A DNA stretch of 64,000 bases from Coriobacteriaceae bacterium (GTDB taxonomy: Bacteria; Actinomycetota; Coriobacteriia; Coriobacteriales; QAMH01), in contig DAJPGJ010000001.1 of assembly GCA_025992705.1 (NCBI GenBank), positions 1,612,001 through 1,676,000 on the forward strand. The letters are read 5' to 3'. The notes under the pieces were generated by a model, which was not told where the DNA came from, did no database searches, and saw only the letters and a list, made by a program, of their open reading frames with translations. A program made the position numbers and the translations under genes. Positions within the stretch are counted from its first letter, which is position 1. Each line of letters begins with the position of its first letter. Of the stretch, positions 52,014 to 62,300 are shown piece after piece.

Positions 52014-52045
52014 ATTATACCTCTAATAGGTATCTATTGGAGGTA
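52014..52045 (-). promoter_or_regulatory. Promoter and 28-bp palindrome of module B
   Basis: On the minus strand TATAAT is at 52014-52019. The palindrome TACCTCTAATAG/CTATTGGAGGTA (52018-52045, one mismatch) overlaps it, 27 bp from the toxin start. The arrangement fits autorepression by BrnA. Confidence 0.7.
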
Positions 52046-52093
52046 TAAAAGCGGATTCGGATACCTCCACTGTCATCACTGGCATCAATTACC

Positions 52094-52201
52094 CTATCCC
52101 TCGCATCTAACAGAATCGCCGAGCGCGCGTGGTCGAATCTCCGGGATTTCCCGGAGCGATCTCGGACATGAAGCCAAATGATTTCGGAGTGAGATGCGGC
52201 A
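52094..52201 (+). repeat. 105-bp TA-associated repeat, copy 2
   Basis: It is nearly identical to copies at 51222 and 53041 from CTAACAGAATCGCCGAGCGC to CGGAGTGAGATGCGGC. A truncated CATTTCGAGCGAGACGGG head of the dispersed family follows at about 52208-52225. It lies 102 bp upstream of toxin B. Confidence 0.88.
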
Positions 52202-52274
52202 TCTTGCCATTTCGAGCGAGACGGGTGCCTCCGTGCGAAAAACTAGAGCCAGTCCCAGCAGGACCGGCCCTTAC

Positions 52275-52293
52275 AAAACCTTGCGGTTTTTCT
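52275..52293. terminator. Short AAAACC/GGTTTT hairpin
   Basis: AAAACC-TTGC-GGTTTT followed by TCT on the plus strand; the minus-strand version ends in TTTTG. It lies 115 nt after the stop of BrnA (module C), which could be its terminator. Confidence 0.45.
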
Positions 52294-52406
52294 ACGTGCA
52301 ATTATGTTCTCAAACATTCTGCATCGCGTCAATTGCCTCGCGTTTTTACCGATGAAGACAATGCGCTTGACAGGTCGAACAAGAAGGCGCTTCTTGGTTC
52401 TGTCCG

Positions 52407-52637
52407 TTACGAGAACGCAAGGTGCTTGCCCTCGTCGCGACACTGCGCAAGGTACATGTTGATGATGGTCTGGTAGGGCACGCCCGTACGCTGCGCCTCG
52501 GCCTTGAAGTAGTCGATGGTGTCGCTGTCGATGTTGATGGTCACCCGACGGCGTGTCTTGCCGGCATAGGGGTTCGGAAGGCTGTCCGAGAAGTCGATCT
52601 CGGCGGGCATGTCCGCATTCTCTGTCATATCACTCAT
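52407..52637 (-). CDS. brnA: BrnA-type antitoxin (module C)
   Basis: The 76-residue protein has an acidic first part and the typical BrnA ribbon-helix-helix KTRRRVTINIDSDTIDYFKA then QRTGVPYQTIINMYLAQCRD. The ATG at 52637 has GGAGGT seven bases upstream and overlaps the toxin stop by 8 nt. It is shorter than module B's antitoxin and different in sequence, so the two modules are not recent copies. Confidence 0.9.
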   Translation of the reverse strand: MSDMTENADMPAEIDFSDSLPNPYAGKTRRRVTINIDSDTIDYFKAEAQRTGVPYQTIINMYLAQCRDEGKHLAFS

Positions 52638-52953
52638 TACGGTACCTCCAATACTGCCGTTCCTCGGCCGTCGTCGCCTTCCTGGCCGAAATTATCCTGA
52701 CCCTCGACCCGCTATCTCTCATGCAGTGACACACCGTGAGCACGCGCGCCCTCAGGTCCATACCCATGAGAAAGAACCTCTCCTCATGGTCTAAATGTCT
52801 CGTATCCGGCACGATGCGAGCGTACGGATCCGAGAACGCATCGGAAGCCGACTCAAAGCTCACACCATGCTTGGCGAAATTCGCGTCGGCCTTGCGAGCG
52901 TCCCATTCGAAGTCAACGTAACCGTCAGTATATATGATGTGTATATTATACAT
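52630..52953 (-). CDS. brnT: BrnT-type toxin (module C)
   Basis: The 107-residue protein has the BrnT motif VDFEWDARKADANFAKHGVS then FLMGMDLRARVLTVCHCMRD and RVRIISARKATTAEERQYW. The ATG at 52953 (AAGGA upstream) gives a 12-residue leader that overlaps an AT-rich palindrome GTATATTATAC (52941-52951). That palindrome is probably the operator. Confidence 0.9.
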   Translation of the reverse strand: MYNIHIIYTDGYVDFEWDARKADANFAKHGVSFESASDAFSDPYARIVPDTRHLDHEERFFLMGMDLRARVLTVCHCMRDSGSRVRIISARKATTAEERQYWRYRNE

Positions 52954-53040
52954 ATATAATGCATCCTTACCAAGGTCGTCTCCGGCGCGTCAGCCATACG
53001 CGATTGGTACCATGCGTGCCAACCGCTCCTCTCCCCCACC

Positions 53041-53143
53041 CTACCCCTCGCATCTAACAGAATCGCCGAGCGCGCGTGGTCGAATCTCCGGGTCTTCCCG
53101 GAGCGACTTCGGACATGAAGCAGAATGATTTCGGAGCGAGACG
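53041..53143 (+). repeat. 105-bp TA-associated repeat, copy 3
   Basis: It has the same core as copies 1 and 2, with CTTCGGACATGAAGCAGAAT at the end. It stands 88 bp upstream of toxin C and next to the dispersed repeat at 53173. The hairpin CTCCGGG/CCCGGAG is retained. Confidence 0.88.
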
Positions 53144-53172
53144 GGACGTGATTACGCCCCTTCGTCCCCGCC

Positions 53173-53270
53173 TGTCATTTCGAGCGGAGCGAACGAAGTG
53201 AGCGGAGTCGAGAAATCTCACACCGGAGATTTCTCCACTACGGCGCTGCGCGCCTCCGGTCGAAATGACA
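53173..53270 (+). repeat. Dispersed TGTCATTTCGAGC repeat, copy 7 (complete inverted-repeat element)
   Basis: It starts TGTCATTTCGAGCGGAGCG and ends GGTCGAAATGACA, so the termini are inverted copies. The middle pairs GAGAAATCTC with GGAGATTTCTCC. It resembles a MITE or REP-like element. It lies between the giant gene end and TA-associated repeat copy 3. Confidence 0.88.
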
Positions 53271-53290
53271 ACGTGGGGCGCTACACAAGT

Positions 53291-53317
53291 GGGACAAATG
53301 ACCTGTTCATTTGTCCC
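53291..53317 (-). terminator. Strong hairpin just after the giant gene stop
   Basis: GGGACAAATGA and TCATTTGTCCC form a perfect 11-bp stem with a CCTGT loop, 1 nt past the TAA of the giant gene on the minus strand. No T run follows, so it may be a 3' stabiliser or half of a terminator. Confidence 0.5.
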
Positions 53318-53318
53318 G

Positions 53319-56300
53319 TTACACCTCGCGGCGGGTGGTGGCGGGAACGACGGCCACGGGAGCCATGCTAGTGGCGATGGAGGTCGGGAATGCGGGGACG
53401 CTGGAGCCGCTGCACACAGTGCCGGTGAGTGAGGCGACTCCAGCGTTTGCCGCGTGGACCGAGGCAGAGATCTGATCGGCGACGGGAGTCGCGATCCTGA
53501 CCTGCGATGCCTCCGTGAGAATGCTATCGGTAATGGCGGAAAGAACGCTGACCTGAGCGGTGTTCGTGCCGTAGCTGTTGTTCGTGGCCATGCGGGAGAC
53601 GGTGGTCACGTTGCCCGCGCCGGTGCGCAGGGACTGGGACTCGCCGGCGACCTCGTAGACGGCTACGGTGGGAGCGGCGTAGGTGGCGACCATGGCCTCG
53701 GCGCCCATAAGCGCACGGCTGGCCTCCACGACGCCGATGGTGCTGGTGCCGGTGAGCTGCGGCAGCCTCACGCTGGAGAGCACGTCATCGACGACGAGGG
53801 AGACGTTACCTGGTAGCTCATCGGTCACGTCATCGGAACCCGTCGGGCTCATGATGGGGCCGTTGCCGCCCGTGGAGTTGGCGATGTCATCAGCGCCTTC
53901 AGCTGGTGAGCTCGAGGTGCCGGCAGAGGGAACGAAATAGGCGTAGAAAGGCAGATAGTCAGTCAACTCATCGGGAACGAGAGCGCCATAGAGCGTCCTA
54001 TCAATTACCTTATCGCCCATTCCGTTAGGCTGCGTATACCATCCGACAAAATCATAACCGGGATAGTCAAAGCCCAGACTATCCGTAAGAAGCTCAATCT
54101 CTTGATCAAAGGTGACGCCGACAATCTCATTGAAAGAAGTATCGTGCTCGAAAATGAACTCTACATTGTATAGGTACGGATCCCAGTATGCGTAAATCCA
54201 CACCTCCGTGACGAGGGGAGTCTTCAGCTGGTCCCTGAGCAAATCACCAAGCATCATATCGAGAGGAACATCATAGCCCTGATCATCCATATATCCATAG
54301 AAGTTATAGCCCTGCCAAGTATAGGCAACATTGATTGCGGGGTCATACCACGTTACTTGCATTAGCTCGGGATCCTCATAAAGACCGCCCGTATCGTAAT
54401 ACACATCAAAAATTCGAAGATCAAGCTCGGAGTAGACCTTGATATGATCTACGCCATTCCAATCGCCCTGATCGGCAACCTCCTGAATGGTCATAGTGTC
54501 GTACACGTAATCATTGTAGGCACCGTCATACCAACCCGTAACATAATAGGCAAGGTAGTCATTGTCGGTATACAGATTACCGTTTTCATCAAGGTCGCTA
54601 TTCTGGTCGAAGGAAGCGTCAAAATAGTCAGTGAGCTCAACCTCAATGGATTTAAGCATGACTTCGCCGATACCAGCCTCATCTGAAGCCTCCGTCAGGC
54701 CCCAATACTCAAGTATCACCTTATTTGCCTTCCAAACACCATAGACAATGTTCGGGTTAGTCTCCTTGTTGACCATGCTGCCGTCGCCGGAACCCGACGG
54801 AATCTGGGTGACGATGGGCGGATCCAGCTCGTAGCTGTCCTTCGCAACGTAGTCGGGTTTTTCGCTGCCAGAGGCATTGGCCCAACCCACGAAGGTGTAG
54901 CCCGGGCGCACGGGAATCTCCTCGGTGATGGACGCGACGCAGTCGGTGTAGCCCAGGGTCGGCGCCGGCGGAATAACCAGCCTCTCGGCGTCATCGGGCT
55001 CGTAGATGAGCTCGACACGCTTGGGGCTCCATACGGCGTGCAGCGTGGTCTCCTCGGCCGGCATGGTCCAGTTGGTGGGAGCCTTCTCGGGAATGCCGTC
55101 GCCGTCCTCGTCGATGTAGGCCAGGCCCGGATCGGGTTGCGTGGCATCAAACTTGGTCGACCAACCGATGAGCATGTAGCCCGTGCGATAGACCATGTCA
55201 GGCGACGGCAGCGTCACGAGCTCTGCAATGTTGTGTTGCGTGCCGGGATCAAAGCCCCACTCCGGCTTCGGGTTCTTGTCCGTCGTGTTCCACTCGCCCA
55301 GGGCCTTGGCCGAATCATCCTGGGTCTCGTCAACCGTGCCATCGCTGTTGTAGTACATGTGATACAGCGAGGTCAGGGTCTTGCTGGGATCGTTCGGATC
55401 GAGAATGACGAAGCTCGGGTCGTTGATGTCGGCATAGCCGCTCGGGTCGAAGGTCAGCTTCTGCACCGACAGCGACCAGACGGCCACGAGCGTCGTGTCA
55501 TGGCCCGGCATGGTGAACTGGCCGGTCATGTGCGTGGCATCGGACTTGATGAGCAAACCGGCGTCCTCGATGGCCTTGAGGTACACGAAGTTGTCGAGCT
55601 TGGCAGCCGTCTTGGCACGGTCGAGCAGCTGGCTCAGGGTCAGGTTGGCCTGGCTGCCGTCGGACAGCGTCAGGGTGAACGGTTCGGTGCGGCCATCGTC
55701 GTAGGCCCAGCCCTGCAGCGCGTAGGGGATGCCGTCGGCGATCATGCTCACGGTGCCGCCGTAGCTCTGGTCGTAGGGCAGGTCGATGATGGTGCCGGTC
55801 AGGTACGTGCCCGACGGGTCGGTTGCCGAGGTGTCGTTGCCACCCGCGTCCTGCCACGTGCCGGCACCCAGATCCAGGTTGAGGATGTAGGCGCGGGGCA
55901 CGTAGTAGAGCGTGAGCGTGAGGATCTGGCCATCGACGACGCTCCAGATGCCATCGGCATCGGCCACGTCCAGGCCGCCATGGCCCAGGATCGCGCCGTT
56001 GGCGGTGGACTGCACGGTGTTGCCGCTATCGTCGAGCCAGGTCACGTTGGAGCCGTTGGGCAGCGGGTAGTACACGTCACCGTCAGCTGCGAGGAAGTAG
56101 CGGTAGCCGTCGATGGGCTTGTTGTCGGTGTTGGTGTAGGTGAAGGCATCGGTCTCGTCGCCATCCTCGGCCACGGCGATCTCGTCGGTCCAGCCGGTGT
56201 GGATGGTCACGTCATGGACGGTGCGGTTGCCGTTGCCGTCGATGACGTAGCGCACGACCTGGTACTCAACTTCCTTGGCCTCCCAGATGGCGTACAACGT

Positions 56301-59300
56301 CACGCCATGACCCGGCATGATGAAGGTGTCACCCGGGGCGATGTAGTCGGGCACCTTGTCCGTGCTCGAGGTCAAGCCAACCCACGTGGCCGCCGCATCC
56401 ACCGACGCCTTGCCGGTGAGCAGGGCATTGCCGTTGGCCGTATCGCGCAGGGCGGCCATGTTGGTGGACCAACCCTTGAACTCGTAGCCCTCGCGCACGA
56501 GTTCGTTGGCGCCCGGCAGGTACACCTTCACGCCATCGGACACGCCGGGGTTGGTGAAGTGGTCGTAGGCCACCTGCGCACCCGTGGCCCAGGTGCCGGT
56601 CGTATTCGAGCCGTCGCCCAGGTCGAGTAGGATCTGCGAGGGCTTTGCGCTGTAGAACAGCGTGAGCTTCAGGTTGCCGTCAGCGGTGATGATGCCCGTC
56701 GGGCTCGACAGGATGGAGTAGCTGAAGGCAAACGGGCCGTAGAAGTCGGCAAAGCTCGAAGCAGCCGAGATGGAGGCGCCAGGAACCGGAATCGGCGTCA
56801 TGCCAGCGCGGCCATCGATGTCATAGTCAACGGGCGTCGTGTACTGGGCCTCGTAGCCCTCGAATGCGTTCTTCCACGGCTCGAGACGGCCCTCGTAGAC
56901 GCTCGGGTTGTAGGCGGCGCTGTTCGGGTCGACGATGGTCACCGTCTCGCCGGTCACGCCATGGGCCTTGAGAGACACGACGTCCTGGAGCAGGCCGTTG
57001 CCATCGACCTTATAGTACTCAACCGTGTACTCGGTCGTATTGTCGGCCTGCCACACGGCGTACAGGTAGATGGTATTCGTAATGTGACCAGCCGGAATGA
57101 TGAACGGATCACACAACGTACCATTGCAACGCGTGAAGTGGTTGCCGTTAATCTGATCATCGATGTACTTCACCATGTCTGCGGCGGCGATATCGGCGGC
57201 ACGCACCGAAAGCGCGCCCTCGGAGGTACCGACGTTGACCATGGTACCCTCAACATTCACCTCGGAGGTGTAGTACCAACCGCGCAGGCGGTAACCGGGA
57301 CGATCGTAGGTCGTGGTGCCCGGCGGCGTGACCTCGTCATCGACGAAGTAGCGAGTACCAGATCCGGGGACAGGGCCGGTGGTGACAACATCGCCGGTGC
57401 CGCCCTCGACGAACCTCACGCGAACCGTCTCGGGATACCAGGCGGCATGAAGCACCATGTCGGTATTGCCAGCAGTCCAGAAGCCCGTGCTGGCAATGAG
57501 CAGGTCATTATCCAACAAGTAATCCATGATGTCGGCAGCAGTGCTGCCCTTGGCATCAACGACGAGGTTGCCGTCGACGGTCTTGAGCGTCGTCCAGCCA
57601 TCAAGATCGTAGCCCGGACGCTCTACGCCATCAGAGTACGGAGTAAGCTGGACGCGCTGGCCGGTGAGCACCTCGATGTAGTAGCTGTCGCCCGTGATCA
57701 CGGTGCCGTCGGTCAGGGTCATCTTGCCGTAAGTACCCAGGTCGAAGTAGACCTTGATCGGGTCGGCCGTGTAGAACAGCGACAGCGTGAGGCTGCTGTC
57801 GGCCTTGGCGCGGCCGCTGCGCACGTTGTGGTCCAGGGTCGTCCAGAGGTTGGGCTTGTAGGTCACGGTGGCCGCATCGTCGGCGATGGTGTAGCCGATG
57901 AACTTGTCATCCTTGGTGAACGGCTTCTTCATGGCCGTGTAGTTGTCGATCTTGACCTGGTCGCCCAGGCGGTCGATGGCGTACACGACCTCGTCGGTGA
58001 TGCAGTTGATCGTCTCGGTCACGCGCTCGATGAGCTCGCCGTTGCCGTCGATGCGCCAGTGGTCGACCGTGTAGGTGGCGTAGTCGTCAAGCGCGTAGTA
58101 GACGGCGTAGACGACCACCGGGCCGGCGGGCATGACCACGTCAGCGTCACCCTTGGCCCAGTAGTAGTGGGCAGTGCCGTCGATGAGGTTCAGGTTCGGG
58201 TTCTTCTCCTTGTCGCCGAACATGTCCTTGCCGTAGCCGGTGATGGTGCGGACACCCGGATCGATGTGGTTGAACGGATCGGTCGCGTCCGTGCCGGCGA
58301 TCTGCTCGGCGGCGGTGCGGTTATCGCTGCCGTAGGTGGTCGAGCCGGTACGGTCGGTGGACCAGCCCAGCACCTCGTAGCCCGGGCGCTCGGGGATGAA
58401 CTGCATGACATCGATGGTCTGCTCGGTGAAGTAGTAGTAGACCTTGTTCTCCTGCGGGCTCGTGACCCACTCGCCGTTGACCCACTTGCCGGCGGGACCG
58501 GTGCGGTAGATCAGGGTGTGCAGCGAGGGGATATCCGGATCGGGGATATCGGGATCGACCGGGTACGGGTCCGGATCGTCAGGTCCCGGAGGCGTGGGCG
58601 GATCGGGCCTGTTGGGATCGGGATCGGGCACCGGGCGCGGGTTGGGATCGTCCGGATCGTTGGGATCGGGCTCGTTGGGATCGTCCGGATCGGGGTTGTC
58701 CGGATCGGGATCGGTCGGGTTGGGATCCGGGTTCGGGTTGGGATCCGGGTTGGGATCGGGATCGCCCGGCTCCACGACCTCGAACGGAGCGTAGTAGAGG
58801 TCGAGCACGAGGCTGCCATCGGCGGCGATGCGGCCCATGTAGCTGGACGTGGTGCCCGCACCGGGAACGGCGATGACCATGCCGTTGGGCAGCGTAATCG
58901 TATCGGGAATGATGCGATGGTAGCTGTAGCCCGTGATGGGACGGTCGCCGTAGACGTAGGACAGCAGGTCGGTGTTGGTCACGGGCTGGCGCAGCACGCG
59001 CTCGACGTAGTTCTGGTCGGCGATGACGGTGGCATCGGTGTAGCCCTCGAACACCTCGGTGCCGTCGAGCACGATGTCGCCGTTGCCGGTGACCTTGTAG
59101 CGGTTCACCGTGAAGGTGGTGTTGAGGTCGGCAGACCACACGGCCCACAGGACCAGGTCAGTGGCCGGGGTCACGATCTTGAGGGCGTCGTCGACGAAGA
59201 ACTGGGCGGTGCCGTCGGTGAAGTCGGCGCCGGCCAGGCTCGGGTCGTTGAAGTCATGGACGTAGCCGCGCATGATGGCCGCCATGTCGACGGAGTCCTT

Positions 59301-62300
59301 GCCAAAGAGGTTCGAGCCGGCCATCGAGGTCGACCAGCCCACGAGCTCGTAGCCGCTGCGGAACGGGTTGGCACGCGACACGTTGTGGCGGTGCGTGCTC
59401 GGGTCGAACAGGTCGGCCGGCAGCGAGACGGTGGTGGTCTCGGTGCGGTAGGTGCGCTGCAGCGTGTACTCGTCCACGAAGGTCCAGTTGACGTCCGGCT
59501 TGAAGGTGCCGAAGGTCTCGGCATTGACGGGCTCGTGCAGCTTGAGGGTCACGGTGTGCTCATCGGCCTCGTAGTAGAGGTACAGCGTGAGCTGGCGGCT
59601 CTGGTCGCCGACGATCTTGCCATGGGCCTTGCTGTTCCAGGCGCCGTTGTAGGGGAAGGCGCTCGGGGCGTCCTGCTCGCGGTAGGTGTAGCCGGGCACG
59701 TCGGTGTCGGCGAACTGGTACTCGATGGACAGGTCGCCAGCCGAAACGCCCGCGTTTGCGGCGCCGTGGTAGTTGCCATCGGCAAAGGCCGTGTTGTCGG
59801 TGTAGCCCTGGTAGATGATCGGGTCGGTGTCGATCTGGACGCGATTGCCGTCACCGGTCACCTTGTAGCGGATGACCTTGTACTCGACGAGCTGTGCATC
59901 GTAGAAGACGAAGAGCTTGGTGGAGCCATCGGGCATGACCACGGCCTGCTCGACCATGGAGTAGTCGCCGGCCGCCAGGCGCGCGTCGCCATCCCAGTGG
60001 TAGGTGCCACCCGGGAAGAAGTGCGCGTAGCCCATCCACAGCGATTGCGTCGCCGGGCTCGTGTAGTTGAGCGTCGTGAGCGCGTTGACGCTCGTGAAGG
60101 TTCCGTTGACCACGCCGTTGACGTCCACATGGGTCTCGACGTCGGGCTGCGGGTCGGTGCCGCGGTCGGCCACCGTGGCGGTGGTGCCGGCCTTCTTCTG
60201 GTACCTGTCGACGCATGCGAGGTCCAGGGTGCCGTCATGATGCACCTTGAAGTGGTAGACCTCGTAGGCCACGGGCAGGGCCTCCCAGACGGCCGTGACG
60301 GTCACGTCGTTGCCGGGCATCACGAACAGCGGGCCGTTGCCGCCGGTGCCCAGCGGATAGGTGTTGACGCCATCGGTCCAGCCGGTGAGCTCGAAGCCCG
60401 TGCGGCTCACCTGCGTGGTGCCGGGCAGCTTGGTGCTGTGGCCCGGAGCCAGGAGCTCGGAGCGCGAGGCGGTCGAGCCGTCATCGGCAAAGACACCGCC
60501 AGCCGGGTCGATGGTGAGCGTGAAGTACTTCACCTCGTAGAAGAGGTAGAGCACCAGGCCACCGTCGTCGATCTTGCTCGGGTTCTCATGGCCGATGATG
60601 CGACCGGTGTGAATCGTCATGAAGGTGACGGCGTCAACGGAGCCCTCGGGGAGCTTGTAGTTGAAGTTCGGATTGTACTCGTAGCCGTCGATGTTGGTGA
60701 CGTAGGCGTAGAGGAACGGCAGGGGCTGCGTGCCGTTGCCGGTGCCGACAAGGGCCGGATCGGCGTCGACGCGCACGTAGGAGCCGGCCGTGCCGTACTG
60801 CGTGATGGTATCGCCGGCCTTGAGCGGCGTGAGCTTCTTGCCCTGCGAGTCAACGGGCACGTACCAGTTCTGGACGAAGAAGGTCGTGCCGTTCTCGACG
60901 GCGCGGTACCAGACCTTGAGGACGAGCTTGCCGTTGGCGCTCTTCTCGGCGCTCACGTAGCCGACGCCCTCGGTGCCGGTGCGGGTCGCGTCGTAGGTGT
61001 AGCCCCACACGTTCTTGATGTCGTAGTTGTACGGGTCACCGGCCAGCGACTCGCGCGTGCCGTTGTTCGGGTTGCGCACGGCATACGGATTGGCCGGCGT
61101 GGTCACGTCGTCACCATGGACGACCTTGTCGCCCGTGATGCCCTTGGCGTTCACGTCGTACTGCGGCAGGTGGTCCTCGGTGCCGTCGCCCTGGATGACC
61201 CAGACCTCGACGGTGTACTCGGTGTCGTTGTTGGCGCGCCACACGGCGTACAGGACCGTGTCATGGTTGGCCATGCGCCACTCGCTGCCGACGGGATGGA
61301 AGAAGTCGGCCGAGATGTAGGTGTCGTGCCAGTCGCGGGCCAGGGTGCCGACGAGGTTGGAGACGGCCTCGCCATCGCCCGCCGTCGGGGCCTCGTACCA
61401 GCCCACGAGCGTGTAGCCCGGGCGTTGGGCGCTGGCGCCCACCGGCAGCGTCAGCTTGGTGCCGGTGCGGTAGTCGGCCTCGGGCTTGTCGATGAGCCAC
61501 TCGGCATCCGGGTTGCCGTCCATGTCGAAGTCAACGTCGCCGATGTAGAAGTCGAGGTGCTGGATGGCCGCGCCGTAGTAGAGGCGCAGGATCAGCGGAG
61601 CATCCGGGTCGGCGCTGATGGAACCCTCGTAGATCTCGTAGACGCTCGGGTCGGCCGGGTAACGATAGTCCTTGAAGAAGTCGTAGCCGGTGAAGATGTA
61701 GTTGTTGCCGTCGTCGGTGACGAGCGGGCGCACCCAGCTGTCGGCGTTGACGATATCGCCGGTCTTGCCGCTGGAGAGCTCGCGCAGGACGTAGTCCACG
61801 CCGGCGGTGCCCTTGACGAGCTCGCCGGAGCCGTCGACCAGGTAGTGCTCGACGTAGAACTCGGTACCGTCGTTGGCCAGGAAGACGTGGACGATCCTGG
61901 GACCGACGGGGTTGGCCGTGATCTTGTTCACGCCATCGACGGCGTTGAGGTTCTCGTAGGTGACGCCCTTGATGGTGACGCTCGTCGGGTCGGCCGGGTC
62001 GGTGCCCATCAGGTGGTAGCCCAGCGGCACGGTCTCGTCGTTGCCATCGAAGCTGCCATGGGCGAAGTCACCGGTGTAGCCCGTGCGGATGACGGTGTCG
62101 ATCTTGACGGCGGCGATGTTGCTGCCGACGATCTGCCAACGCTCGACCTCGTACTCGATTTCCTTGGCGCGCCACACGGCGTAGAGGGTCGCACCGATCT
62201 GCGGCACGGTGTAGCTCGCGCCCACCGGCACGAAGACGTTGTTGGCACCCGTGGTGTCGAGCTGGTGGTAGCCCATGATCTCGTTGGCGATCTCGACCGA

